In this document: one piece after another, positions 25,928 to 35,699 of the stretch
Numbering within the stretch: the stretch's first letter is position 1
Layout: every line of letters begins with the position of its first letter
NCBI GenBank assembly: GCA_902826815.1
Contig: CADEGF010000034.1
Location: 1-64,000 of the forward strand
DNA from: an uncultured Mycobacteriaceae bacterium
GTDB lineage: Bacteria; Actinomycetota; Actinomycetes; Mycobacteriales; Mycobacteriaceae
Direction: 5' to 3'
DNA: 64,000 nt
Position numbers and translations under genes: made by a program
Notes under the pieces: generated by a model
Database searches by the model: none
The model's input: only the letters and a program-made list of their open reading frames with translations
What the model was told of the DNA's origin: nothing

Positions 25928-26293
25928 GTGGCGGTCGGAGTCATTGTGGTGATCGCTGTGTTCTTTCTCGGCATGGGCGGCTACGCGTTGGCCGCACCGG
26001 CCGCATTGATCCGCCCGTTCGGCGTCACGCTCACCTCACCGGTTTCGCGGTCGGAGGTGCGGGCGGTCTACGGCGGCTTCGGGCTGGCGATAGCGGCGGT
26101 GCTCGGATACGCGGCCGTCCGCGGCGGCGAACTGCAGAAGGGCATCGTGATCACCGTCGGCGTGGCGCTTGCCGGAATGGCGTTGGGCCGCATCGTGTCC
26201 GCTCTCTTAGACGAGCGGACGTCGTTCTACCCCAATTGGTTCTATTGCATCGTCGAGGCGGTCGCGGCCGCCGCCCTGTTCGCAGTGGCCTGA
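25928..26293 (+). CDS. DUF4345-like small membrane protein
   Basis: A 121-residue protein with four hydrophobic segments (VIVVIAVFFLGMGGYALAA; AVYGGFGLAIAAVLGYAAV; IVITVGVALAGMALGRIVSA; WFYCIVEAVAAAALFAVA). The layout resembles DUF4345 proteins, whose function is unknown. The GTG start has AGGGGGA just upstream, inside the end of the monooxygenase gene. Co-transcription with the monooxygenase is likely. Confidence 0.72.
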   Translation: MAVGVIVVIAVFFLGMGGYALAAPAALIRPFGVTLTSPVSRSEVRAVYGGFGLAIAAVLGYAAVRGGELQKGIVITVGVALAGMALGRIVSALLDERTSFYPNWFYCIVEAVAAAALFAVA

Positions 26294-26397
26294 CTACGCC
26301 CAAACCAACATTTGGGCGGAGAAGTGCGAGTAGATCGCGCCAAAACGTCGATTTCGGCGCGAAAATGAGCGCAAAAAGCCCGATCGGTGTGCTTTAT

Positions 26398-26411
26398 TGA
26401 CTTATACGTCA
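26398..26411. promoter_or_regulatory. palindromic operator candidate upstream of the diiron protein gene
   Basis: TGACTTATACGTCA has 4-bp perfect outer arms (TGAC/GTCA) around an AT-rich core, 27 bp before the diiron gene. A TTGACT overlaps it and could serve as a -35 box. Confidence 0.35.
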
Positions 26412-26438
26412 GTATGACCACCCGAAGGGCGGCAACGC

Positions 26439-27539
26439 ATGACCACAAGGGATAAGTACACAGTCGTCCCTGAGCCATACTCCCAGAATTTCCCCAGCGC
26501 AGGCGACGCGCGCTTCACGTGGGAGTACGACGACGGGCGGGCCAGGCTCCTTTCCCTATATCAAAAGGGAAAGGACAAGCAATGGGACGCCCAGTCGCGC
26601 ATCGATTGGGGCCAAGACGTCGACCCGACGAACCCAATCGGGCTGCCCGACGAATACCATCCGCTGTTCGGCAGCCCGGCGTGGGAGGCCGCCGACGAAT
26701 CGCGCCGTTCAGAGTTTCGGCAACACCAAGCAGCCTGGACCTATTCGCAGTTCCTGCATGGTGAGCAGGGGGCCATGGTGTGCGCGGCCAAGATCGTCGA
26801 GGTCGTTCCGGACCTGGACGCGAAGTTCTACGCGGCCACCCAGACCATGGACGAGGCCAGGCACGTCGAGGCATTCTCCCGTTTCCTGCAGGAGAAGATC
26901 GGCATGGTCTACCCGATCAACAAAAATCTGACCGCACTGCTGGACGACACATTGCGCGACTCTCGTTGGGATATGCCCTACCTCGGCATGCAGGTGCTCA
27001 TCGAAGGGCTCGCGCTCGCCGCCTTCGGAGTGCAGCGCGACTTGGCCAAGGATGGCTCGCTGGCCAAGCAGTTACTCGCCTACGTCATGCAGGATGAGGC
27101 TCGGCACGTCGCGTTCGGCCGTATCTCGTTGAAGGACTACTACTCTGCGCTAACCGAAGCCGAGCGGGTTGAGCGGGAGGAGTTCGTCGTCGAGGCCTGC
27201 TACCTGATGCGCGACAGGTTCCGCGGCGAGGAGGTCTTCGAGACCCTCGGTCTGAACGTCAAAGAATGCGCCGACTGGGTCGACACGTCGCCGATGATGA
27301 TCCAGTTCCGCTCGCACCTTTTCAGCCGCATCGTGCCGATCGTCAAGGACATCGGGTTGTGGGGCGACAAGGTGCAGAAAGCCTTCTCGGACATGGGCGT
27401 CCTCGACCTCGCCGGCTCAGACATCGACGGGCTGATGAAGGCCGACGAAGATCAGGCCGAAGCGCTTGACACGGCACACGCCGAAATGGCCGAGCGGGCG
27501 CTCGAGGTGGATCGGGCGATCGCGGCAGGCGCGAGCTGA
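26439..27539 (+). CDS. ferritin-like diiron protein (putative oxygenase)
   Basis: A 366-residue four-helix-bundle protein with two carboxylate/His metal motifs, DEARHVEAF and DEARHVAFG, plus acidic helices around SQFLHGEQGAM and LIEGLALAAFG that supply the other ligands. This is the R2/AurF-like pattern of a dinuclear iron (or Mn/Fe) centre. The ATG follows a 145-bp upstream gap holding a palindrome. It is probably monocistronic, converging on the minus-strand gene at 27547 with 7 bp between the stops. An N- or C-oxygenase or desaturase role is possible. Confidence 0.8.
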   Translation: MTTRDKYTVVPEPYSQNFPSAGDARFTWEYDDGRARLLSLYQKGKDKQWDAQSRIDWGQDVDPTNPIGLPDEYHPLFGSPAWEAADESRRSEFRQHQAAWTYSQFLHGEQGAMVCAAKIVEVVPDLDAKFYAATQTMDEARHVEAFSRFLQEKIGMVYPINKNLTALLDDTLRDSRWDMPYLGMQVLIEGLALAAFGVQRDLAKDGSLAKQLLAYVMQDEARHVAFGRISLKDYYSALTEAERVEREEFVVEACYLMRDRFRGEEVFETLGLNVKECADWVDTSPMMIQFRSHLFSRIVPIVKDIGLWGDKVQKAFSDMGVLDLAGSDIDGLMKADEDQAEALDTAHAEMAERALEVDRAIAAGAS

Positions 27540-27546
27540 GCCGCGC

Positions 27547-28661
27547 CTAGGGCGCGACCGTCAGCCAATCCGCGAAGCCCGACGGGTCGTGGCGACCGAG
27601 CGCGCCGTGCTCGAACAGACCCCAGCCCTCGACGGAACGGTTGTTTCCTTCTGTACATAAGGCACGCCCGACGTGATCGATGACGCCGAAGCCCGCGCGC
27701 CCGACGATCGCCGGGTCGGTCATGTCGTAGGTGAGCCGCTCGGTGAACTTGTCGCCCTTCCACGTACCGTGGATCCAGTCCGAGTCGCCGCCGTATCCGC
27801 CGCCGACGTGAATCGGCACGGGCAGTTTGGATTCCACGTCCAGGCGCACCGGTGTGCCGTCGGCGGCGGTGGCGTCGATCGTCGCGCCGGTCGGTATCCG
27901 GGTGCCCGACGTGTAGTGGATCTTCACCCTCGGCCAGCCCAGCTGCTCGACGCGGCCGTCCTTCCAGATCCGCGTGCAGTCGTTCAGCGACCGGAAGCCG
28001 CTCGGCTCCTCCTGGATGATGAGACAGATCGAGAAGTCGTCGAACGCCATCGGCACATAGAGCCACCACATGCCCTCGAACGGCGGATCGGCGGGGCGCC
28101 CGGCGGGCTCGGCCTCACCGATGGGTCGGATGCCCCACGACCGGTCGCGCGAGCCGATCCACACCGACGGGTCGACAGTGATCTCCTCCTCGTCGATCAC
28201 CACGGTGCCACTCCACGAACCCACCTGGGCGAAGCGCTGTGCGTCCAGCGTGATTCGGGTGCCCGACCGCAGGATGTGTCGCTGCTCCTGAATGACGTCG
28301 AAGAGTCCGTTCCAGGTCAGGTCGACGGCCATGCCATCGGTCTCGTCCATCACGATGCGCAGTTTGTGCAGCGGATCGGTGACCTCGACGCGGTAGCCGA
28401 GCACGTTCTGGTTCAGCCTGTCCTGATCGATGGCATCCGAAAGGTGCACGGCCGTCTGCACATCCCCGCGCCGGACCAGCACGAAGGCGTCCTTGACGCC
28501 GAGGTTGGGGTAGTACCCGAGGCCGGTGATCAGGAAGACGTCGCCGGTGCGATCGTGGGCGTTGAAGTAGGACCGGTCGTAGAAGTTGCGATCCGACGAC
28601 CCCGGCCATGCGATCGGCTGCGGAATCTGGTGGATCGGGAATTCGTCCATGGGGCCGAGCA

Positions 28662-28662
<1 letters not shown>
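27547..28662 (-). CDS. conserved protein of unknown function
   Basis: A 371-residue protein that I do not recognise with confidence. It is rich in Trp, Gly and Asp and reads like an all-beta fold: repeated short strands such as TGDVFLITGLGYY, KLRIVMDETDGM, GTVVIDEEEITVD and GMWWLYVPMAFDDF. There is no signal peptide, membrane segment or known catalytic motif. The ATG at 28662 follows GGAGGAG and shares one base with the stop of the phosphotransferase gene (TGATG), so the two are coupled. Similar pairings with APH-type phosphotransferases suggest a joint role, but none can be named. Confidence 0.75.
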
Positions 28663-29819
<1,157 letters not shown>

Positions 29820-29823
29820 CTAA

Positions 29824-29846
29824 TTACGATACGGTGGGTAGCGTTA
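29824..29846. promoter_or_regulatory. imperfect palindrome, TetR operator candidate
   Basis: TTACGATAC, a 5-base spacer and GTAGCGTTA match as an inverted repeat at 7 of 9 positions. It fills most of the gap between the divergent phosphotransferase and TetR genes, reaching the TetR start. A similar half-site (TTACGTTAC) recurs at 31979. Confidence 0.45.
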
Positions 29847-30451
29847 TGAAAGCAGACCCGACTTCGATTGACAAGGCCGCCCCCACGGCGGGACGGCCGA
29901 GGGACCCGCGTATCGACGCTGCCATACTCCGCGCGACCACGGATCTGCTTGTGGAAATCGGTTATTCGAATCTGACCATGGCCGCGGTGGCGGAGCGGGC
30001 AGGCACGACCAAGACGGCGCTTTACCGCAGGTGGTCGAGCAAGGCCGAACTCGTCCACGAGGCCGCCTTTCCGGCTGCGCCGACGGCGATCGAGTCGCCA
30101 CCGGGCGATTTCGGCGCCGATGTCCGCGCCATGATCGCTGCGGCGAGGAACGTGTTCACCAGCCCGGTGGTGCGCGCTGCGCTGCCGGGTCTGATCGCCG
30201 ACATGACGGCCGACGCCGAGCTCAATGCGCGCGTGATGGGCCGCTTCACCGCCGTTTTCGCCGCTGTCCGGACGCGGTTGGCCGAGGCGCTGCAGCGCGG
30301 CGACGTGCACGCCGACATCGACCCGGAACGGCTCATCGAGGTGATCGGCGGCGCGACGATGCTGCGGCTTTTGCTGTGGCCCGAGAAGGATCTCGACGAC
30401 GACTGGGTTGACCAGACGACTGCCATCGTCGCCCACGGTGTGATTGCCTGA
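29846..30451 (+). CDS. TetR-family transcriptional regulator
   Basis: A 201-residue TetR repressor. The N-terminal helix-turn-helix (about residues 25-70) reads IDAAILRATTDLLVEIGYSN, then MAAVAERAGTTKTALYRRW. The C-terminal ligand domain ends with a helix around WVDQTTAIVAHG. The start may be the ATG at 29846 or a GTG at 29834. It is divergent from the phosphotransferase gene and overlaps the PIG-L gene by 8 bases, so it probably controls itself, the phosphotransferase pair and the deacetylase. Confidence 0.9.
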   Translation: MKADPTSIDKAAPTAGRPRDPRIDAAILRATTDLLVEIGYSNLTMAAVAERAGTTKTALYRRWSSKAELVHEAAFPAAPTAIESPPGDFGADVRAMIAAARNVFTSPVVRAALPGLIADMTADAELNARVMGRFTAVFAAVRTRLAEALQRGDVHADIDPERLIEVIGGATMLRLLLWPEKDLDDDWVDQTTAIVAHGVIA

Positions 30452-31142
30452 CACCGTGGTTCATCTGCCTTTCCCCACCGAATGGCGCCGAGCGCTGGTC
30501 CTGGTTCCTCATCCCGACGACACCGAGTACGGCTGCGCGGCCGCTGTCGCCAAGTGGACGTCGCAGGGTAAGCACGTGCACTACGCGCTGGCGTGTCGCG
30601 GCGAGGTCGGTATCGAAGGCATGCCGCCGGAAGAGGCGGCCCCTTTGCGGGAACGCGAACAGCGCACGTCGTCCTCCATAGTGGGCGTCGACGAGGTGCA
30701 GTTCTGGGATTTCCCGGACAGCGAGATTTTCAACACGCCCGAACTCCAGGCCAAGATTGCCGAGACGATCACCACACTGGCGCCCGACGTGGTCATCACC
30801 CTCTACAGCGGCCCGGAGTGGGCGCCGGGTGCGCCTAACCAGCGCGACCACATCGAGTTCTCCAATGCCGTTGCCACCGCCTATGATTCGCTGTCGAACA
30901 AGCCGAGGTGGTTCTTCGAGCACGGTCCGCACGGCACGCACGGCGAAACCGTCGACGACTTCATCGACGTCGCGGTCGCGTCGCTCGCCGCGCACGATGT
31001 CTACCTGTCGGTGTACAACCCCGACGTGCCGGTGATCGAGCAGGCCCGAAAGCAGATTGACATGGCGACAATGCCGCCGCTGCCGGGACTCGAGGGCCAC
31101 CGCTCCGTGGAATTCATCCTCAAGCGGCAGGCGGCTTACTAG
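30444..31142 (+). CDS. PIG-L family (LmbE-like) N-deacetylase
   Basis: A 232-residue zinc-dependent deacetylase related to GlcNAc-PI and mycothiol-pathway deacetylases (MshB, Mca). The metal motif PHPDD lies near the N-terminus and a second His is in NQRDHIEFS. The TTG start at 30444 overlaps the TetR gene end; a GTG at 30456 is an alternative. The substrate is probably an N-acylated sugar or thiol conjugate, but this copy is not in the mshB or mca context. Confidence 0.8.
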   Translation: MPDTVVHLPFPTEWRRALVLVPHPDDTEYGCAAAVAKWTSQGKHVHYALACRGEVGIEGMPPEEAAPLREREQRTSSSIVGVDEVQFWDFPDSEIFNTPELQAKIAETITTLAPDVVITLYSGPEWAPGAPNQRDHIEFSNAVATAYDSLSNKPRWFFEHGPHGTHGETVDDFIDVAVASLAAHDVYLSVYNPDVPVIEQARKQIDMATMPPLPGLEGHRSVEFILKRQAAY

Positions 31143-31161
31143 CTGTCCTGTCCCAGTACAA

Positions 31162-31941
31162 CTAGCCGCTGTCGATTTGGCGCTTGTTGCGCTCGGACAC
31201 GGCGCGGAACTGATCGCCGAGGCCCTCGAAGTCGCGGTGCTGCGCGAACGCGATCTTCTCCTCGGCGGCCAGCGCGGGATCGATGACCGCAGCGGCGCCG
31301 GTGGTGTAGATCGCCTTGAGCCCCAACATGGTCGGCCCGGGCACCTCCGCGATCTGGGTAGCCAGCTCCAGTGCGCGGTCCAGCAGCCGCTCGTGCGGCA
31401 CGACCTCGGTCACCAGGCCGATCTTCTCGGCGCGGGCCGCGTCGACCACCTCGCCGGTCATCGACAACCGTCTGGCCATGCCGAGCCCGACGAGCTGGGG
31501 GAGGCGCGCCGTCATTCCGCCGCCAGGCAGGATCCCGACGCGGGCATGGGTGTCGGCGAACACCGCGCGCTCCGATGCGATGAGGAAGTCGCAGCCGAGC
31601 GCCATCTCGAGTCCGCCGGTGAACGTTGCACCATTGATCGCCCCGATGATCGGTGAGCGCATGTTCCCCGTCGCGGCGATGCAGCTCTGCGACCGGAACT
31701 CCTCGAAGTAGCCCAGCCCGTCGCGCTGCGCCTCCTTGAGGTCCACACCAGCGCAGAACGCGGGATCGGCACCGGTGAGCACCACTGCGCGCACCGCCTC
31801 GTCGGCGTCGGCCCCGGTCAGCGCCGCGTAGGCGGCCTTGATCAGGTCTCTGCTCAACGCGTTCCGGGCGGCGGGCCGGTTCAGTGTCAGCACCCGAACC
31901 GCACCGTGATCGGCGATCAAGACAAGCGGCTCGGTCGTCAT
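31162..31941 (-). CDS. enoyl-CoA hydratase/isomerase family protein
   Basis: A 259-residue crotonase. Recognisable segments are LTLNRPAARNALSRDLI, DPAFCAGVDLKEA (oxyanion hole), IGAINGATFTGGLEMALGCD and HARVGILPGGGMTARLPQLVG. The first catalytic-Glu position is present (GGLEMALGC) but the second is Gly-rich (GILPGGG), so the exact reaction is uncertain. It is probably monocistronic, reading away from a 75-bp region that holds an imperfect palindrome and a decayed monooxygenase gene. Confidence 0.88.
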   Translation of the reverse strand: MTTEPLVLIADHGAVRVLTLNRPAARNALSRDLIKAAYAALTGADADEAVRAVVLTGADPAFCAGVDLKEAQRDGLGYFEEFRSQSCIAATGNMRSPIIGAINGATFTGGLEMALGCDFLIASERAVFADTHARVGILPGGGMTARLPQLVGLGMARRLSMTGEVVDAARAEKIGLVTEVVPHERLLDRALELATQIAEVPGPTMLGLKAIYTTGAAAVIDPALAAEEKIAFAQHRDFEGLGDQFRAVSERNKRQIDSG

Positions 31942-31977
31942 GGGTCGAATCTAGCGGTTTGGCGCACAACGGCGTTC

Positions 31978-32004
31978 ATTACGTTACGACACTCGTTTCG
32001 TTAT
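31978..32004. promoter_or_regulatory. imperfect palindrome upstream of the enoyl-CoA hydratase
   Basis: ATTACGTTACG, spacer ACACT and CGTTTCGTTAT pair at 8 of 11 positions. It lies between the divergent enoyl-CoA hydratase start and the ribosome site of the pseudogene, and its half-site resembles that at 29824. Confidence 0.4.
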
Positions 32005-32016
32005 TGAAGGAGGCTC

Positions 32017-32551
32017 ATGCGTACCGCGCGCCCCGGCCACCACGTCGCGGGCCAACTTCTTGCACGCACGCGGATCCGAGGTCCTCGACCGCCTCGGAGC
32101 GCTGGGCGATCTTCCGGAGCGGTCGGTGCCGGCGATGAAGATCACCACCTATATGGGTGAAAAGCCGATCATGCGGATCCACTTCGGCGACCCCGGGCTC
32201 CGCACGGCTGCACCGCCGATGGTCATCTCTCAGGCCGCGGTCGAGGGGGCGCTTCGGTCTCGGCTCGGCGAACTCGGCGGTGAGATCGAGTGGGCGAACC
32301 CGATTGTCGACCTTCACCAGGACGGTGAGGGTGTGGTCGCGACACTCGGCACGGAGGAAGAAGCCGACGCCGGATGGCTCGTCGGATACGACTGGGCGGG
32401 CAGCACGACACGGCGCCTTGTCGGCATACAGTGGCCATCACGTGACGAAATCCAGTCCATGCCGGCGCATGAGATCGTGCACCGAAACCTTGCCGCCGCG
32501 GCCCGCACCGCCGCCGACCCGCGGTTCCGGCAGGTGGGCTTGCTGTCTTAG
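32017..32551 (+). pseudogene. decayed FAD-dependent monooxygenase (UbiH/PheA-TfdB type)
   Basis: A strong ribosome site (GAAGGAGG at 32006) and ATG-CGT-ACC look like an intact gene start, but that frame gives no recognisable protein. In the frame shifted by +1, the translation from about 32042 reads TSRANFLHARGSEVLDRLGA and continues as the substrate/FAD domain of an aromatic hydroxylase (VISQAAVEGALRSRLGEL). The N-terminal GxGxxG fold of about 30 codons is missing. After RRLVGI the middle of the enzyme is also missing, and the sequence jumps to an unrelated-looking tail. At least two deletions and a frameshift are implied. The stop overlaps the nuoN stop. Confidence 0.75.
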
Positions 32552-34131
32552 CTTAAGAACGTGTTGGCGAGGTTCGCCAGGTCCAGCACGGGCTGCGGCA
32601 GGGCACCGAGGACGAACGTGATGACGGCGGTGACGGTGACGACGCCCGTGGTGAAGATGCTTGGCACCACCACCTCCGGTGCGTCCTCGGGCGGGTCGGT
32701 GAAGAACATCAGCACGATGACCCGCACATAGAAGTATGCTGCGATGCCGCTGGCGACCACACCGACGATGACAAGCGGGATCGCACCGCCCTCGCCTGCC
32801 GCCTTGAACACCGCGAACTTGGCGACGAACCCACTCGTCAGCGGGATACCGGCGAACGCGAGCAAAAACAGCGCGAACACAATGCCGACAATGGGATAGC
32901 GACGGCCGAGGCCGGCCCAGCGCTCCATTGACGTCTCTTCTTGACCGGACTTGTCGCGGACCAGGCCGACGACGGCGAAGGCGCCGAGCGTGCTGAACCC
33001 GTAAGCGAACAGATAGAACAGCGTCGACGACAGCCCGGACTCGTTCAGGGCGATCACACCGACCAGGATGAACCCGGTGTGCGCCACCGCGGAGTAGGCG
33101 AGCATCCGCTTGACGTCGGACTGGGAGATCGCGGTGATGGTGCCTACGACCATGGTCAGGATCGCGATCGCCCACAGCACCGGCCGCCAGTCGGCGCGGA
33201 TCTCCGGCACCGCGACGTAGAAGATGCGCAGCAGGGCCCCGAATGCGGCGATCTTGGTGGCCGCGGCCATGAACGCGGTGATCGGCGTTGGCGCACCCTG
33301 GTAGACGTCGGGAATCCAGGAGTGGAACGGCACCGCACCGACTTTGAACAGCACGCCCACGAGCAGCAACCCGACACCGATCAGCGCCAGCGATGCCTTA
33401 CCGGTATTCGCGTGGATAGCTTCGGCGATGCCTGACAGGCTCAGCGTGCCTGCATAGCCGTACAGCATCGCTGCGCCGTAGAGGAAGAACGCGGACGAAA
33501 ACGCGCCGAGCAGAAAATATTTCAGCGCCGCTTCCTGCGACATCAGCCTGCGGCGACGGGCCAGCCCGCACATCAGGTACAGCGGCAGTGACAGCACCTC
33601 GAGCGCGATGAACATCGTCAGCAGGTCGTCGGCCGCTGGGAACAGCAGCATGCCGCCGATGGCGAACAACGTCAGCGGGAAGACCTCGGTCTGCATCGCA
33701 CCGGCCTTGGTCGCCAGCTTCTCCGCGACGCTGCCGACCACCGCGGAAGCCTGCGGCGTGAACGAATCAAGCCCGCGCACACCGCTTTCCGATTCTGACT
33801 CGGCCTGCGCGGGGATCTGCCTCTCGGCGATCAGAAGGATGCCGAGAATACCGACAAGCAGGATCGTGCCCTGCAGGAAGAGCGCGGGGGCGTCGACGGC
33901 GACAGCGCCGATCACCGCGGTGCGGCCGACCTCACCGTGCAGGTCGCGGGCCACCTGCACCACCGCGACGAACGCGGCTACCAGGCCGACGACACTGAGC
34001 AACACCTGGACGGGGTAGCGCCGCTGGCGGGTAACGAACGCCTCGACGAGCACGCCCGCGATGGCGGCTCCGAACACGATCAGCATCGGGGACAGCAGTC
34101 CGTACTCGACGCTGGGCGTTGGCAGGTTCAT
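32548..34131 (-). CDS. nuoN: NADH-quinone oxidoreductase subunit N
   Basis: A 527-residue antiporter-like membrane subunit of respiratory complex I, one of three proton-pumping modules. About 14 hydrophobic segments are seen, with the family core (MFIALEVLSLPLYLMCGLARR; FHSWIPDVYQGAPTPITAFM) and conserved lysines in the membrane helices. It is the last gene of the nuo operon; its ATG overlaps the nuoM stop (ATGA). A loop around residues 110-135 (Glu/Ser-rich, ESESESGVRG) is longer than I would expect in enterobacterial NuoN. Confidence 0.96.
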   Translation of the reverse strand: MNLPTPSVEYGLLSPMLIVFGAAIAGVLVEAFVTRQRRYPVQVLLSVVGLVAAFVAVVQVARDLHGEVGRTAVIGAVAVDAPALFLQGTILLVGILGILLIAERQIPAQAESESESGVRGLDSFTPQASAVVGSVAEKLATKAGAMQTEVFPLTLFAIGGMLLFPAADDLLTMFIALEVLSLPLYLMCGLARRRRLMSQEAALKYFLLGAFSSAFFLYGAAMLYGYAGTLSLSGIAEAIHANTGKASLALIGVGLLLVGVLFKVGAVPFHSWIPDVYQGAPTPITAFMAAATKIAAFGALLRIFYVAVPEIRADWRPVLWAIAILTMVVGTITAISQSDVKRMLAYSAVAHTGFILVGVIALNESGLSSTLFYLFAYGFSTLGAFAVVGLVRDKSGQEETSMERWAGLGRRYPIVGIVFALFLLAFAGIPLTSGFVAKFAVFKAAGEGGAIPLVIVGVVASGIAAYFYVRVIVLMFFTDPPEDAPEVVVPSIFTTGVVTVTAVITFVLGALPQPVLDLANLANTFLS

Positions 34132-35699
34132 CGTGGGCGGCCTTCCGCCAGTTTGGGTGCGGGGTCGGGTTGGTCGATCGTGGTCAGCGTGTGGTTGACC
34201 GCCGGATTGATCACATCCAGTGCGGGTTTCGGATACACACCGAGCACGAGCAGCAATGCGATGAGCGGCGCGACGACGGCGAGTTCGCGCGGGATGAGGT
34301 CACGCAGCCGGTCGTTGCCTTCTGTCACCGGGCCGCCCATCATCCGCTGATACATCCACAGGATGTAGATCGCCGAGAGCACAAGGGCGATCGACGCCAC
34401 CACTGCAAAGACCGGATAACGGGTGAATGTGCCGATCAGCACAAGGAACTCGCTGATGAACGGCGCGAGGCCGGGAAGCGACAGTGTTGCAAGCCCGGCA
34501 ACGAGGAACGTGCCCGCCAAGACCGGCGCGACTTTCTGTACACCGCCGTAGGCGCTGATCAGGCGGGTTCCCCTGCGCGAGACCAGGAATCCGGCGATCA
34601 GGAACAGTGCTGCGGTGGAGATGCCGTGGTTGACCATGTACAGCGTCGAACCCGACTGGCCCTGGCTGGTCATCACGAAGATGCCCAGGATGATGAAACC
34701 GAAGTGCGATATCGACGTGTAGGCGATCAGCCGCATCACGTCGGTCTGGCCGATGGCAAGGATCGCGCCGTAGACGATGCCGATGACGGCCAAGGTGATG
34801 ATCAGTGGCCGGAAATACATTGACGCGTCAGGGAACAACTGCAGGCAGTAGCGCAGCATGCCGAACGTGCCGACCTTGTCCATGATCGCCATCATCAGCA
34901 CCGCGCTTGCCGGGGTTGCCTCGACGGCGGCGCCGGGCAGCCAGCGGTGGAATGGCCACAGCGGTGCCTTGACGGCGAAGGCGAACATGAAGCCGAGGAA
35001 CAAGGCGTTGAGGATCGCCGGGTTGACGGCCAGCTCACCGCTGGATACCGCGCCGACGATTGCGCGGAAATCGAATGTGCCTGCCTCGAACGCATCGCTC
35101 TGGGCGGTCACGACGTACAGGCCGACGACCGCGGCCAGCATGATCAGCCCGCCGAACAGGTTGTACAGCAGGAACTTCACCGCCGCCTTGGACCGATGCT
35201 CGCCGCCGAACCCGCCGATGAGGAAGTACATCGGGATGAGCATCGCCTCGAAGAAGACGTAGAACAGCAGCACGTCCAGCGAGATGAGCGAGATCACGAC
35301 CATGCCCTCGACGGCAAGGGTCAGCGCAAGGTAGGTGTGCGTGGAGCGGCCCCGTAGGCCGACCTGGTGGTCGGCGTCGTTCCAGCCCGCGACGATCAGC
35401 AGCGGCACCAGCACCGCGGTCAGGACGACGAGCGCCAACGCGATCCCGTCGATCCCGAGGATGTAGCCCGTTCCGAAAGACGGTATCCAGGGCATGCTTT
35501 CGACGAACTGGTACTGCGGGCCCGACGGGTCGAACTCGACCGCGACGATGACGGCGAGCACCAGCACGACCACCGAGATCAGCAGCGCGAACCACTTGGC
35601 CAGTACACGTCCGGTTGCGGGAATCAGCATCACGGCTACGGCGCCGAGCATCGGCACCGCCCACATGATCGTCAGCCATGGCAGGCCAGAGGTCACCAC
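34128..35699 (-). CDS. nuoM: NADH-quinone oxidoreductase subunit M
   Basis: A 523-residue antiporter-like membrane subunit of complex I. The characteristic [36 protein letters not shown] and [12 protein letters not shown] segments are present, including the conserved membrane Glu and Lys. Its start overlaps nuoL by 7 bases and its stop overlaps nuoN by 4, consistent with coupled translation. Confidence 0.97.
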   Translation of the reverse strand: MVTSGLPWLTIMWAVPMLGAVAVMLIPATGRVLAKWFALLISVVVLVLAVIVAVEFDPSGPQYQFVESMPWIPSFGTGYILGIDGIALALVVLTAVLVPLLIVAGWNDADHQVGLRGRSTHTYLALTLAVEGMVVISLISLDVLLFYVFFEAMLIPMYFLIGGFGGEHRSKAAVKFLLYNLFGGLIMLAAVVGLYVVTAQSDAFEAGTFDFRAIVGAVSSGELAVNPAILNALFLGFMFAFAVKAPLWPFHRWLPGAAVEATPASAVLMMAIMDKVGTFGMLRYCLQLFPDASMYFRPLIITLAVIGIVYGAILAIGQTDVMRLIAYTSISHFGFIILGIFVMTSQGQSGSTLYMVNHGISTAALFLIAGFLVSRRGTRLISAYGGVQKVAPVLAGTFLVAGLATLSLPGLAPFISEFLVLIGTFTRYPVFAVVASIALVLSAIYILWMYQRMMGGPVTEGNDRLRDLIPRELAVVAPLIALLLVLGVYPKPALDVINPAVNHTLTTIDQPDPAPKLAEGRPR

